Notes: generated by a model from the letters alone, not told the origin. A stretch of DNA of 64,000 nt from Mycobacterium celatum (GCF_002101595.1 NZ_LQOM01000037.1:62001-126000); one strand, 5' to 3'; positions 26,339 through 35,044 are shown, counted from the first letter of the stretch. A program made the numbers and translations.

Positions 26339-26362
26339 GGCGAAGCCGGGGCGCCTAGGGCG
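26235..26362. repeat. Inverted repeat followed by 3.6 copies of a 20-bp tandem repeat
   Basis: Arms CGAGCGTGTACT (26235-26246) and AGTACACGTTCG (26279-26290) match in 11 of 12 positions and enclose a perfect CGAAATTTCG (26252-26261). Immediately after come three full 20-base copies of GCGCCTAGGGCGAAGCCGGG at 26291, 26311 and 26331 and a partial one to 26362. The elements lie on the 3' end of menA and reach the stop of the convergent DUF4229 gene. Confidence 0.88.
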
Positions 26363-26364
26363 CG

Positions 26365-26676
26365 TCAGTCTTCGGGCGGAGCCTCGCCGCGCAGCCGGGC
26401 GCGCAGTTGTTCACGGTCGCGGCGTCGTCGCGCGGTGGCCGCCTCGATCCCCGCGGTGGCGCGCCGGCGCAGTGGGCTGAACAGCCAGATGCCAAGCGGC
26501 ATCGCGATGATCAATGCGAACAAGGCGGCAACGACCAAGGGGAACTCCCGCACACCGAGCAGTCGGGCCACCCCGTAGATCGCGGCGGTCAGGGCCACCG
26601 CCAGAGCAATCCGGGCCGCCCCGTAGAGCAGCACGTCGACCACGGCGCGACCAGCGGGGCTTCGACCAACCGGCAC
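26365..26676 (-). CDS. DUF4229 membrane protein (Rv0531-like)
   Basis: 103 residues with two helices: about 14-40 (DVLLYGAARIALAVALTAAIYGVARLLG) and 44-68 (FPLVVAALFALIIAMPLGIWLF), then a basic, coiled tail (RRRATAGIEAATARRRRDREQLRARLRGE). This is the layout of DUF4229 proteins, of unknown function. Length and neighbourhood match Rv0531. Between this gene and menA, M. tuberculosis has fabH and PE_PGRS6; neither is here. Confidence 0.82.
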   Translation of the reverse strand: MPVGRSPAGRAVVDVLLYGAARIALAVALTAAIYGVARLLGVREFPLVVAALFALIIAMPLGIWLFSPLRRRATAGIEAATARRRRDREQLRARLRGEAPPED

Positions 26677-26722
26677 GGTCCGAGCCTACGGTGCGCGTAT
26701 ATTCGGATGCAGGAGGTGTCGA

Positions 26723-26884
26723 GTGCTCTACCTGCTCCTCGTCTTGGTCCTGGGGACGCTGATCTACCTTGGCTTGCGGGCCGCGCGTTCGCAGGTGAAC
26801 CGCCCGAAGACTCGCGTCATCGGACCCGACGACGATCCGGAGTTCCTGTGGCGGTTAAGCCACGGCGATAACAACCCGCGTTAG
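26723..26884 (+). CDS. 53-residue membrane peptide (Rv0530A-like)
   Basis: Short ORF with GTG start at 26723 and a strong AGGAGG at 26711-26716. It begins with a membrane helix (LYLLLVLVLGTLIYLGLRAA) and continues RSQVNRPKTRVIGPDDDPEFLWRLSHGDNNPR, a conserved-looking cytosolic tail with VIGPDDDPEFLW. It matches the small conserved protein Rv0530A in size and place. It is divergent from the DUF4229 gene and its stop overlaps that of the MinD-like gene by four bases. Confidence 0.8.
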   Translation: MLYLLLVLVLGTLIYLGLRAARSQVNRPKTRVIGPDDDPEFLWRLSHGDNNPR

Positions 26885-28179
26885 ATAAACCCTGCGGTGC
26901 GGCGGTCGTCGCTCGGGAAACCATCGGCCACAACGGCTGCCAACTCGATCAGCGCTTCGCGCGTCTCCCGCTTCAACCGTTCCAGGCTGATTTCCGCGCC
27001 CTCCTCGAGATGCGGGTCGAACGGGATCAACCGCACCGCGCGGCAGCGCCGCGAGAAGTGATCGACCACCTTTTGCATGTCGACCTTGCCTGACCGGGGC
27101 CGCACCGCGTTGATCACCGCGATCGAGTTGCGCACCTGCTCCTCGTGGCCGTGCGCGTCCAGCCAGTCCAGCGTCGCCGAGGCGCTGCGGGCGCCGTCGA
27201 TCGATCCCGAGCTGACCACCACCAGCGTGTCGGCCTTGGACAGCACCGCCGACATCGCCGAGTGCAGCAGCCCGGTGCCGCAGTCGGTGAGCACTAAGCC
27301 GTAATAGCGCTCCAGGATTTCCAGCGTGCGGGTGTAGTCCTCGGCGCTGAACGCATCCGACATCGCCGGATCGCTCTCCGAGGCCAGCACCTCCAGCCGG
27401 CTCGGGCCCTGCGAGGTGTAGCTGCGCACGTCGCTGTAGCGCTGGATGCCCTCGGCGTCGCGCAGCAAATGCCGCACGGTGGCCGGGGTCTCCAACGGAA
27501 CCTTCTGGCTGAGTGTGCCGCGGTCGGGGTTGGCGTCGACGGCGATCACCCGGTCGCCGCGGATGGACGCGAAGGTGGCGCCGAGGCAGGCGGTGATCGT
27601 GGTCTTGCCGACACCGCCCTTCAGCGACAGCATCGCGATGCGGTAGCAGCCCCGCAGCGGCCGGTTGGCCTGCATGATCAGGTCGTTGTAGCGGTTGACC
27701 CGCGGGCTTTCCCCTACGTTGATCAGCTGGCCGGAAAGAATGTAGAGCCATTTGCGCCAGCCCTCCGACGGCGGCGGCTTGACCTGGCGCAACAGGGTGC
27801 TGGTGGACAGCTCCGGGTACGGCGACGGCGGGTGGTGTACCGCACCTTGGCGGTACGGCGCGTTCGACGGCTGTCCGCCGTAGAAACCGGTGCCGTACGG
27901 CGGCGAGTCGACGACCCGGGGCAGGCCCTTGGCCGGAGTGGCCGCCCAGGCCCGCGGCTCGACACGGGTTGGCGGCGCCAGGCCGCCTACGGTCTCGTTC
28001 TCGGCGAAGCGGCGTTCGGTGCGGAACCCGGCGAATGCCTTGGTCTCGGCGTTGCTGGTCCTGGCATCCGGCTCACCGGGGTGCGGCTGTGGCGGCTGTG
28101 GCGGCAATTCCGTCGTCGGATGGTCTTCATGCCCTCGAGACGCCCCAGCGCCCTGGGCCGGATGCTCAGACACGTGCAC
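26881..28179 (-). CDS. MinD/ParA-like ATPase (Rv0530-like)
   Basis: 432 residues. Residues 1-170 are Pro/Arg-rich and probably disordered. The ATPase begins about residue 180 with deviant Walker A motif LSLKGGVGKTTITACLG (about 185-201), DANPDRGTLSQKV as switch region, and LTDCGTGLLHSAMSAVLSKADTLVVVSSGS as Walker B. This domain set is common to mycobacterial proteins linked with type VII secretion (EspI/Rv3888c-type) and to septum-site ATPases. Start GTG 28177-28179 follows GAGGGGAA; a second GTG is six bases on. Upstream of ccsB orthologue order is conserved; role unknown. Confidence 0.84.
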   Translation of the reverse strand: MHVSEHPAQGAGASRGHEDHPTTELPPQPPQPHPGEPDARTSNAETKAFAGFRTERRFAENETVGGLAPPTRVEPRAWAATPAKGLPRVVDSPPYGTGFYGGQPSNAPYRQGAVHHPPSPYPELSTSTLLRQVKPPPSEGWRKWLYILSGQLINVGESPRVNRYNDLIMQANRPLRGCYRIAMLSLKGGVGKTTITACLGATFASIRGDRVIAVDANPDRGTLSQKVPLETPATVRHLLRDAEGIQRYSDVRSYTSQGPSRLEVLASESDPAMSDAFSAEDYTRTLEILERYYGLVLTDCGTGLLHSAMSAVLSKADTLVVVSSGSIDGARSASATLDWLDAHGHEEQVRNSIAVINAVRPRSGKVDMQKVVDHFSRRCRAVRLIPFDPHLEEGAEISLERLKRETREALIELAAVVADGFPSDDRRTAGFI

Positions 28180-28229
28180 TTCCCCTCGTTGCAGTACTCG
28201 GGTCGTTTGTCGATGAACGATCGCCCTGG

Positions 28230-29177
28230 TCAGCCAACACCCGCATATGAATGCAGGCCAACAGTCACCAGGTTAACGAAGAACAGATTGAAGACCATGG
28301 CCACGAAGCCGGCCACGTTGATCCACGCGGCTTTGCGGTCGCGCCAGCCCGCCGTCGACCTGGCATGAAGGTAGGCGGCGTACACCACCCAGGCGATGAA
28401 CGCCACAGTTTCCTTGGGGTCCCAGCCCCAGTAGCGGCCCCAGGCTTCCTCGGCCCAGATGGCGCCGAATATCACGCCGAACCCGAAGACCGGGAAGCCG
28501 AAGATCGTCGTTCGGTAGGCGATGCGGTCCAGGGTTTGGGCGTCGGGCAGCCGTTGCACCACGCGGGCGTCGGCCATCCGCGAGGTCCGCAGCAGGAACA
28601 GGATGCTGGCGACCCCGGCCACCAGGAACACCCCGGAGCCCAGGCTGACCACCGAGACATGGATCGGCAGCCAGTAGGACTGCAGCGCCGGCATCACCGG
28701 CGCCGCGTTGGCGTACAGCCAGCGTCCGGAGACCGTCAGCAGTATCAGCACCGGCAGCAGCAGGAACACCCACAGCGGGCGATATTGCGGGCGGCGCAGC
28801 GTGACCGCACCGGCGACCAACCCGCAGAAGCAGGTCAGGTTGATGAACTCGTACATGTTGCCCCACGGCACCCGCGCGGTGGCCAGACCGCGCAGCACGA
28901 TGCACGCCAGCAGCATCGCGATCCCGACGTAGACCAGCGCCAGACCGGCCCGCCCGATACGCTCGTCGAACGGGCGCCGCGGGGCCTCCTGCACGACGCC
29001 CGGGGTGGCGCTGTCGGCGGCAACCCCGACGCTCACCAGCTCTGTGGCTCTGCGGGTGCGCATGTAGGCGAGTTCGGCGGCCAGCAGCAACAGCGCGACC
29101 ACCAACACAACCACCGCCGAAGTGAACGCCCAATCGGAGGTGCGCGCCAGGCCGATGTGGACGTGCGCGGTGTTCAT
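28230..29177 (-). CDS. ccsB: Cytochrome c biogenesis protein CcsB/CcsA
   Basis: 315 residues, polytopic (about eight helices). It forms the System II haem transporter and cytochrome c haem lyase with ResB. The haem-handling WWD domain is visible in EEAWGRYWGWDPKETVAFIAWVVYAAYLHAR, with flanking conserved His residues (PIHVSVVSLG before it and LHARST after it). The start ATG 29175-29177 overlaps the resB stop, so the two are coupled. Annotated ccsA or ccsB in different mycobacteria (Rv0529). Confidence 0.93.
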   Translation of the reverse strand: MNTAHVHIGLARTSDWAFTSAVVVLVVALLLLAAELAYMRTRRATELVSVGVAADSATPGVVQEAPRRPFDERIGRAGLALVYVGIAMLLACIVLRGLATARVPWGNMYEFINLTCFCGLVAGAVTLRRPQYRPLWVFLLLPVLILLTVSGRWLYANAAPVMPALQSYWLPIHVSVVSLGSGVFLVAGVASILFLLRTSRMADARVVQRLPDAQTLDRIAYRTTIFGFPVFGFGVIFGAIWAEEAWGRYWGWDPKETVAFIAWVVYAAYLHARSTAGWRDRKAAWINVAGFVAMVFNLFFVNLVTVGLHSYAGVG

Positions 29178-30853
29178 CCGACGCCTACCTCCTCCCGGTC
29201 GCCCGCATCGAACCCGGCCAGTAAGCGGCTGGTCAGCCGCTCGAATTCGTCGCCCCAGCCGGAGTTGTCGGTGCGGGCCAGACCGCCGAGCTCGACGTTC
29301 ACCGTATCGGCTGTTCCGGTTGGGACGATCCGCGCCCAGACCCGTCGTCGTCGCACCAGCAGCGATACCAGCAACCCGGCCATCATCGTGATCGCGGATA
29401 CCAGCACCCAGACCTGGCCCGGGTCGTGGGAGACCTGCAGGTTGACGAACGGCACGGCGCCGTCGAAACGCACCGTAGTGCCGTCCTCGAGCGTTACCGC
29501 TTCACCCGCGCGCAGGTTCACCCGTTTGGCCTTGGTCAGCCGGTGCTGCTCGATCAGCCGCGGATCCAGCGTGTACAGCGACTGCGGCCGGCCGGTGTCC
29601 AGCCCGGTGTCGCCCCGGTAGATGTCGACGGCCACCGCGGGCGCGTTCAGGGCGGGAAAGCTCGATGACAGCAATGTGCCATCGAGCTGCTCGGTAGGGG
29701 CGAGCAGTCCCTGGATGGCGATCTGATGTTTGCGACGCTGATCGGGGTCGGGAAAGCTGCCGGCCGGCGGGTCGATGCGGGCCACGCCCGACGACAGCAG
29801 GGTCTGCGGGTTGTCGGGCCGCCACTGCACCGTCGACGTGCGGGTACGCCCGTCCGGGAAGGTCACCGTGAACGTCGGCGCGTAGCCGTGGCCCTGCAGA
29901 TACACCCGGTCGCCGCCGGTGCGCAGGGGGTGGTTGACCTCCAGCCGGTAGGGCCGCCAGCTGTCGGTCGTCAGGTCGCGGCCGGTCTGGTAGTCGATGT
30001 TCGCGGCGAACGACGTGGCCTGCCCCGACGGCAGGTAGTGCGCGTCAAAGTTGTTGACGCGGATGCAGATTGGGTGCAGCGAGGTGCCGTCGACGGTGTT
30101 GCCGGCGCGGAACGAGTCGAAGGCGGCCGGCGACGCCGAGCAGAACCCGGGGCCGCCGTCGGCGATGACGATCACGTTGCCCTCGTAGCCGAACATCTTG
30201 CCGACGGCCACCGCGAGCAGCAGGCCCAAAAGCGCGAAATGGAATGCCAGGTTGCCGAATTCGCGCAGGTAGCCTTTTTCGGCGGACACCACGACGGTGC
30301 CTTCTGGTGGCGACCCGCTGCACCCGGCTTCGCCGCGCTGGCGATCGCCACGGTCGTCGTGGCGACGGGTTACGGTGCGCCAGCCGCGCAGCCGGTGGGT
30401 GATCGTCGTTGCTATGTGCTCGGGATCGCCGGTGACCGTGGCGGTGGTGTGCTTGGGCAGCCGCGCCAGGTTGCGCGGTGCGGCAACAGGTTTGGCCCGC
30501 AGGCTTTTCGCGTGTTCGGCCATCCGCGGGGTCAGGCAGCCGACCAGCGAGGTGAACAGCAGCACATAGATCGCGGTGAACCAGAAGCTGCCGAACACAT
30601 CAAACGCCTGCACCGCGTCCAGCCACGGCCCGATCACCGGATGGGCAGTCAGGTAGTCGTCGACCTTGCCGGCGTTGAGGCTGCGCTGCGGCAGCAGCGC
30701 GCCGGGGATGGCGCCGAGCGCAAGCAGGAACAGCAGCACCAGCGCGGTGCCCATCGACGTCAGCGCCCGCCAGGTGTTGCGTGCTGTGGCGAGCAGACGC
30801 AAAAGGCCCTTACGCCTCGGCGTGTCGGGGGCTTTTGCGTCTGCTCGCGCCAC
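29174..30853 (-). CDS. resB: Cytochrome c biogenesis protein ResB
   Basis: 559 residues. Partner of CcsB in System II cytochrome c maturation. N-terminal helices (TSMGTALVLLFLLALGAIPGALLPQ; FWFTAIYVLLFTSLVGCLTPR), a third helix at GNLAFHFALLGLLLAVAVG, a large extracytoplasmic domain, and a last helix QVWVLVSAITMMAGLLVSLLV before a cytosolic tail. GTG 30851-30853 shares one base with the ccdA stop (TAGTG). Two oddities: the first 20 or so codons are an inverted repeat, and an Arg/Gly-rich insertion (TRRHDDRGDRQRGEAGCSG) lies before EKGYLREFGN. True initiation could be further in. Confidence 0.9.
   Translation of the reverse strand: MARADAKAPDTPRRKGLLRLLATARNTWRALTSMGTALVLLFLLALGAIPGALLPQRSLNAGKVDDYLTAHPVIGPWLDAVQAFDVFGSFWFTAIYVLLFTSLVGCLTPRMAEHAKSLRAKPVAAPRNLARLPKHTTATVTGDPEHIATTITHRLRGWRTVTRRHDDRGDRQRGEAGCSGSPPEGTVVVSAEKGYLREFGNLAFHFALLGLLLAVAVGKMFGYEGNVIVIADGGPGFCSASPAAFDSFRAGNTVDGTSLHPICIRVNNFDAHYLPSGQATSFAANIDYQTGRDLTTDSWRPYRLEVNHPLRTGGDRVYLQGHGYAPTFTVTFPDGRTRTSTVQWRPDNPQTLLSSGVARIDPPAGSFPDPDQRRKHQIAIQGLLAPTEQLDGTLLSSSFPALNAPAVAVDIYRGDTGLDTGRPQSLYTLDPRLIEQHRLTKAKRVNLRAGEAVTLEDGTTVRFDGAVPFVNLQVSHDPGQVWVLVSAITMMAGLLVSLLVRRRRVWARIVPTGTADTVNVELGGLARTDNSGWGDEFERLTSRLLAGFDAGDREEVGVG
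30789..30848. repeat. 16-bp inverted repeat at the ccdA/resB junction
   Basis: Perfect arms GCGAGCAGACGCAAAA (30789-30804) and TTTTGCGTCTGCTCGC (30833-30848), 28 bases apart, with further partial pairing (GGCCC/GGGGGC). The whole element lies inside the start of resB, two to 20 codons after its GTG. It resembles dispersed palindromes elsewhere in the window, but here it is inside a coding frame and in the middle of an operon. Confidence 0.88.
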
Positions 30854-31614
30854 TAGACCGGCAGCCTCACGTCGGTGACGAACGCGTCGCGCAGCCACGA
30901 GACGAAGTCGTTCCAGCCGCCGCTGATCAGCGCGACCCCGACGGCGATCAGCAGCACGCCGCCGACGATCTGCAGCGCCCGGGTATGGCGACGCAGCCAC
31001 CCTAGCCCGGCCACCGCGCTGGCCGACCCAAATGCCAAGAGCACGAACGGAACTCCCAACCCCAGGCAGTAGGCGATCACCAGCGCGATGCCGCGCGCGA
31101 CGCTGGCGCCGTCGGTCGCCGAGGCGACGGTGATCACCCCGGTCAGCGTCGGGCCTAGGCACGGTGTCCACCCCAGCGCGAACACCGCGCCCAGCAGCGG
31201 CGCTCCCGCCACCGTCGAGAGCTGCCGCGGGGTGAACCGGGCCTGGCGCTGCAGGGCCGGGATGAACCCGACGAACACCAGCCCCATCACGATGGTCAGC
31301 GCCCCGCCGACCCGTTGCAGCAGAAGCTGATTGGTGATCAGCGTGGTGGTCATGCCGAGTACCGCGACGGTGCCGAGCACGAACACCGCGGTGAACCCGG
31401 CGACGAACAGCGCGGCCGACCCGGCGACCCGCCACCGCGCGGCGTGCGTCCGGGGCTCGTCGACGCCGACGACGGCCGCCAGATACGAGAGATAGCCGGG
31501 CACCAGCGGCACCACACATGGCGACGCGAACGACACCAGCCCCGCCAGTAGGCACACCGCCAGCGCCACCAACAGCGGCCCAGCGGCGGCGATTTCGGTG
31601 AACCCGCTGCTCAT
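30853..31614 (-). CDS. ccdA: Thiol-disulfide exchange membrane protein CcdA (DsbD-like)
   Basis: 253 residues, six helices. It passes reducing power across the membrane to keep apocytochrome c cysteines reduced. The two conserved Cys lie in SFASPCVVPLVPGYLSYLA (helix 1) and FALGWTPCLGPTLTGVI (helix 4), the CcdA signatures. ATG 31612-31614 overlaps the thioredoxin gene stop (ATGA), and its own stop overlaps resB. Order thioredoxin-ccdA-resB-ccsB is that of Rv0526-Rv0529. Confidence 0.94.
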   Translation of the reverse strand: MSSGFTEIAAAGPLLVALAVCLLAGLVSFASPCVVPLVPGYLSYLAAVVGVDEPRTHAARWRVAGSAALFVAGFTAVFVLGTVAVLGMTTTLITNQLLLQRVGGALTIVMGLVFVGFIPALQRQARFTPRQLSTVAGAPLLGAVFALGWTPCLGPTLTGVITVASATDGASVARGIALVIAYCLGLGVPFVLLAFGSASAVAGLGWLRRHTRALQIVGGVLLIAVGVALISGGWNDFVSWLRDAFVTDVRLPV

Positions 31615-32216
31615 TGTGGCCCCGGCGGCGCCTGATCCTCGGTGGCAAGTCGCTGCACGAGCGGCTGCAGGTCCCCGGCGAGCAGCTCGCGCAGGAACAC
31701 CGCGGCAACCCGATGCCGGCGGTCGAGCACCACGGTCGACGGGATCACCGTGGCCGGGTATTTGCCGCCGAACGCGATCATCGTGCGCATCGCCGGGTCG
31801 TAGATCGACGGGAACGTGGCGTGGCGGTCGGTGACGAAGTCCTGCGCGGCCTGACGGTTGTTGTCGCGCACGTCGATTCCGAGGAAAGCCACCCCGTCGG
31901 CGCGGGTGGCGTCGTAAACCTGTTGCAGCTGAGCGACTTCCGTCCGGCACGGTCCGCACCACTGCCCCCACACGTTGATGACGACGACCTTGCCGGGAAA
32001 GTCGTCGACGGACAGCGTGCGCGCGGGCTCCATCAGGTCCGGGCCGGCCAGCGGCCCGGGGCGACCGCGGTGATCGGGCGGGTCGTAGAAGATGTCGGTC
32101 TTTCCGCCCGGCGCGACGAATTCGAAGGTGCCGCCCTGCGCGACGGCGTCGTCGCCGTGAGAGCAGCCGACCAGCAGCGCGGCCAGCACCGCGCTGAGGA
32201 TGGCCAGCCGGCGCAT
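31611..32216 (-). CDS. Lipoprotein thioredoxin of the TlpA/ResA type (Rv0526-like)
   Basis: 201 residues. Lipoprotein signal LAILSAVLAALLVGCSHG with lipobox LVGC, then a thioredoxin fold with VVINVWGQWCGPCRTEVAQL (active site WCGPC) and cis-Pro in YPATVIPSTVVLDRR. As in ResA, it should reduce disulfides of apocytochrome c outside the membrane, receiving electrons from CcdA encoded next. ATG 32214-32216; one base separates it from the phosphoglycerate mutase-like stop. Confidence 0.92.
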   Translation of the reverse strand: MRRLAILSAVLAALLVGCSHGDDAVAQGGTFEFVAPGGKTDIFYDPPDHRGRPGPLAGPDLMEPARTLSVDDFPGKVVVINVWGQWCGPCRTEVAQLQQVYDATRADGVAFLGIDVRDNNRQAAQDFVTDRHATFPSIYDPAMRTMIAFGGKYPATVIPSTVVLDRRHRVAAVFLRELLAGDLQPLVQRLATEDQAPPGPQ

Positions 32217-32217
32217 G

Positions 32218-32820
32218 TCAACAGCCGCCCGGCAGCGAATACTGCACGTCGACCAGCTGATCGCCGTCGTAGACCAGCGAAGTCACCGAGCCCACCGCGC
32301 ATTGCCGCCGGGTGGGCCAGTGCCAGAGCCGCCGGCCGGTCAGGTGCAGCCGCACCGTCCAGATCGGCAGCTGGTGGCTGACGCATACGGCTTCGTGGCC
32401 GGCGGCCCGGGCCCGCGCCTTGTCGACCGCGGTGGTCATCCTTGCCGCGATCTGGGCGTACGGCTCACCCCACGACGGGGTGAACGGGTTGCGCAGGTGC
32501 CACCACACCCGCGGGTCGCGCCAGGCGCCGTCGCCGGGTGAGACTCCCCTGCCCTGCAGGATATTGGTCGATTCGATCAGGTCGGGGTCAGTGTCCACCG
32601 GCAGGTCGTGGCGGGCGGCGATAGGCGCGGCCGTCTCCTGTGCACGCTGCAGCGGCGAGGCGATCACCGCGACCACGTCGCGGTCCGCCAGCGCGTCGGC
32701 CACGGCCTGCGCCTGCCGAATTCCCTTGTCGGACAGGCGGAATCCCGGCAGGCGTCCATAGAGGACGCCGTCGGGGTTGTACACCTCGCCGTGACGCACC
32801 AGGTGAATTCGGGTCAACAT
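32218..32820 (-). CDS. Histidine phosphatase / phosphoglycerate mutase-like protein (Rv0525-like)
   Basis: 200 residues. Start [24 protein letters not shown] with the catalytic LVRHGE (His about 10), downstream [30 protein letters not shown], second His in [11 protein letters not shown], all typical of the 2H phosphatase superfamily. ATG 32818-32820 is chosen over an upstream extension because RHG proteins start with this strand; it overlaps the hemL stop by seven bases. The substrate is not known. Confidence 0.9.
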   Translation of the reverse strand: MLTRIHLVRHGEVYNPDGVLYGRLPGFRLSDKGIRQAQAVADALADRDVVAVIASPLQRAQETAAPIAARHDLPVDTDPDLIESTNILQGRGVSPGDGAWRDPRVWWHLRNPFTPSWGEPYAQIAARMTTAVDKARARAAGHEAVCVSHQLPIWTVRLHLTGRRLWHWPTRRQCAVGSVTSLVYDGDQLVDVQYSLPGGC

Positions 32821-34133
32821 CGGGGTTTCGGCTCCTTGGCTTCCTTGGCTGCGGCGGCGGCCGCGGGTAGTGCGCCGGCGATCCGGTCGAAGGCGGCGTC
32901 GTCGAGCGCGGCCGAGACGAACCACGCCTCGAACGCGCTGCAGGGTGGGTAAACACCGGCGTCGAGCAGCACATGGAAGAACGGGGGGTAGCGCCAGGTG
33001 TCGCTGGCGCGGGCGGTGGCGAAGTCGGTCACCGGCTCGTCGGCGAAGAACACCGACAGCATGTTGCCTGCCCGTGGAATCTGATGTGGCACACCGGCTT
33101 CCTTCAGAGCTTCAGAGAGGAGCCCGGCCAACCGGTCGGCGTTGGCGTCCAGCGCCGCATAGACGGCGTCGTCAGCGGCCCGCAGCGTGGCCAGGCCCGC
33201 GGCCACCGCCACCGGGTTGCCCGAGAGGGTGCCGGCCTGATACACGGGGCCGAGCGGGGCCAGCCGTTCCATCACCTCGGTGCGTCCGCCGAACGCCGCG
33301 GCGGGCAGCCCGCCACTCATCACCTTGCCGAAGGTGAACAGGTCGGCGTCGACGGGATCGATTCCGTACCAACCGCTTCGGCTGACCCGGAAACCGGTCA
33401 TCACCTCGTCGACGATCAGCAGCGCGCCGTGCTCGGCGGTGATCGTCCGCAGCGCGGCGTTGTAGCCGGGCACCTGCGGGACGACGCCCATGTTGCCGGG
33501 GCTGGCCTCGGTGATGACCGCTGCAATCTGGTCGCCGAACCGGGCGAACGCCTCGCCCACCGCGTCAATGTCGTTGTAGGGCAACACGATCGTGTCGGCC
33601 GCGGTAGCCCCGGTGACGCCGGGCGACGATGGCAGGCCCAGCGTCGCGACGCCGGATCCGGCGTCGGCCAATAGAGCGTCGACGTGGCCGTGATAGCAGC
33701 CGGAGAACTTGACGATCTTCGCGCGGCCGGTGTACCCGCGGGCCAGCCGCACCGCGCTCATCGTGGCCTCGGTGCCGGAGTTCACCAACCGTATCCGGTC
33801 CACCGGCGCCACCCGGTCGACGATCTCGGCGGCCAGCTCGGTCTCCGCGGGCGTCGGCGCCCCGAACGAGACACCAAAGGCCGCGGCTTGCTGCACGGCG
33901 TCGACCACCGCGGGGTGGGCATGGCCCAGAATCATCGGGCCCCACGAGCAAACCAGGTCCACGTAGCGGTTGCCGTCAGCGTCGGTGAGCCAGTAGCCGC
34001 TGGCCTCGGTGATGAAGCGCGGCGTACCGCCCACGGCCTTGAAGGCCCGCACCGGGGAGTTCACCCCGCCGGGGATGACGGCGCAGGCGTCGTCGAACAG
34101 CTTCGCCGAGGTTTCGGTGCTGTACATGGCCAC
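32814..34133 (-). CDS. hemL: Glutamate-1-semialdehyde 2,1-aminomutase HemL
   Basis: 439 residues, PLP-dependent class III aminotransferase. It converts glutamate-1-semialdehyde, the product of HemA, to 5-aminolevulinate. Motifs: [64 protein letters not shown], and [18 protein letters not shown] with the PLP-binding Lys. Length normal. ATG at 34131-34133. It heads a minus-strand block that continues through the mutase-like gene into the cytochrome c maturation genes, linking haem supply with its use. Confidence 0.95.
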   Translation of the reverse strand: MAMYSTETSAKLFDDACAVIPGGVNSPVRAFKAVGGTPRFITEASGYWLTDADGNRYVDLVCSWGPMILGHAHPAVVDAVQQAAAFGVSFGAPTPAETELAAEIVDRVAPVDRIRLVNSGTEATMSAVRLARGYTGRAKIVKFSGCYHGHVDALLADAGSGVATLGLPSSPGVTGATAADTIVLPYNDIDAVGEAFARFGDQIAAVITEASPGNMGVVPQVPGYNAALRTITAEHGALLIVDEVMTGFRVSRSGWYGIDPVDADLFTFGKVMSGGLPAAAFGGRTEVMERLAPLGPVYQAGTLSGNPVAVAAGLATLRAADDAVYAALDANADRLAGLLSEALKEAGVPHQIPRAGNMLSVFFADEPVTDFATARASDTWRYPPFFHVLLDAGVYPPCSAFEAWFVSAALDDAAFDRIAGALPAAAAAAKEAKEPKPRC

Positions 34134-34227
34134 CAGTGTCCCAGTTGCGGCAAAACGGTCGACTACAGGGTGTAGTTCTGGGCCGACGGGGTTGAGTTGG
34201 GCAGGCCGCGGCAGGTTGGATGGCTAC

Positions 34228-34623
34228 ATGCAACTACCGCAGCGGCTCGCCCGATTCAACCGGCACGTCACCAACCCGATCCAGCGAATGTGGGCTGGCT
34301 GGCTCCCCGGATTCGGGATTCTCGAGCACGTCGGGCGGCGCTCCGGCAAACCGTATCGCACCCCGCTGAATGTGTTCAGCGCCACCATCGACGGCAAGCC
34401 CGGCGTGGCGATCCTGCTGACCTATGGCCCGGACCGCGACTGGCTGAAGAACCTCAACGCTGCCGGCGGCGGGCGGATACGGCGCAACGGCAAAACCTTC
34501 GGCGTCGTCCAGCCGCGGACGGTCACCAAGGAAGAAGCGGCCGAATACATCAGCAGCCGATCGCGGGCGCTGTTCGCCCGGCTGCCGTTCGAGCAGGCGG
34601 TTCTGCTCACCCGAATCGACTAG
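34228..34623 (+). CDS. DUF385 / deazaflavin-dependent nitroreductase-family protein (Rv0523c-like)
   Basis: 131 residues. Split-barrel fold typical of F420H2-binding Ddn-like proteins: FGILEHVGRRSGKPYRTPLNVF (the GRRSGKxYRTP signature) and VAILLTYGPDRDWLKNLNAAGGGRI. Ddn-type proteins reduce substrates with F420H2, but many relatives only have the fold. ATG 34228 preferred because family proteins begin close to MQLPQRLARFNRHVTNPIQ. One base separates it from a close paralogue. Confidence 0.85.
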   Translation: MQLPQRLARFNRHVTNPIQRMWAGWLPGFGILEHVGRRSGKPYRTPLNVFSATIDGKPGVAILLTYGPDRDWLKNLNAAGGGRIRRNGKTFGVVQPRTVTKEEAAEYISSRSRALFARLPFEQAVLLTRID

Positions 34624-34624
34624 C

Positions 34625-35011
34625 GTGCTGTTCTCGCGAGCGCATGCCCGGTTCAACCGCCGGGTGACCAATCGCATCGTGTTGCCGATTTCCGGCTGGC
34701 TACCGGTGTGGTCGGTCGTCGAGCACGTGGGACGTCGATCCGGCAAGACCTACCGCACCCCGGTGTCGGCCTTCCGCACCCGCGACGGCGGCGTTGCCAT
34801 CTTGCTGCCGTACCGGCCGGACCGTGATTGGGTGAAGAACCTGCAAGCGGCGGGCCGCGGGCGAGTCAAGCTGTACGGCAAGACTTTCGACGTCGCCGAC
34901 CCACGAGTTGTCCCGACCGGGGAGGCGGCCGATTCAGTGAAGGCGCCCTGGCGCCAGCTGCTGGGGTTGTCGGGGGTCGAGTCGACGCTGCTGCTCTCCC
35001 GCGCCGGCTGA
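34625..35011 (+). CDS. DUF385 / deazaflavin-dependent nitroreductase-family protein, tandem paralogue
   Basis: 128 residues, GTG start one base after the preceding stop. Same signatures as its neighbour: FNRRVTNRIVLPISGWLPVW, VVEHVGRRSGKTYRTPVSAF and AILLPYRPDRDWVKNLQAAGRGRVKLYGKTFDVADPR. The pair probably arose by tandem duplication and diverged, since only the core motifs are shared. Probable F420-binding protein; reaction unknown. Followed 33 bases later by car, with GAGAGGGAGC upstream of that gene. Confidence 0.84.
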   Translation: MLFSRAHARFNRRVTNRIVLPISGWLPVWSVVEHVGRRSGKTYRTPVSAFRTRDGGVAILLPYRPDRDWVKNLQAAGRGRVKLYGKTFDVADPRVVPTGEAADSVKAPWRQLLGLSGVESTLLLSRAG

Positions 35012-35044
35012 CGCGGGGGTAGCCACGGTGAGAGGGAGCCGACC

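Noticed and set aside
29174..31708. Single 844-codon ResB protein
   Set aside because: The first 285 codons run antisense-like through ccdA and have no ResB similarity; GTG at 30851-30853 is the sensible start.
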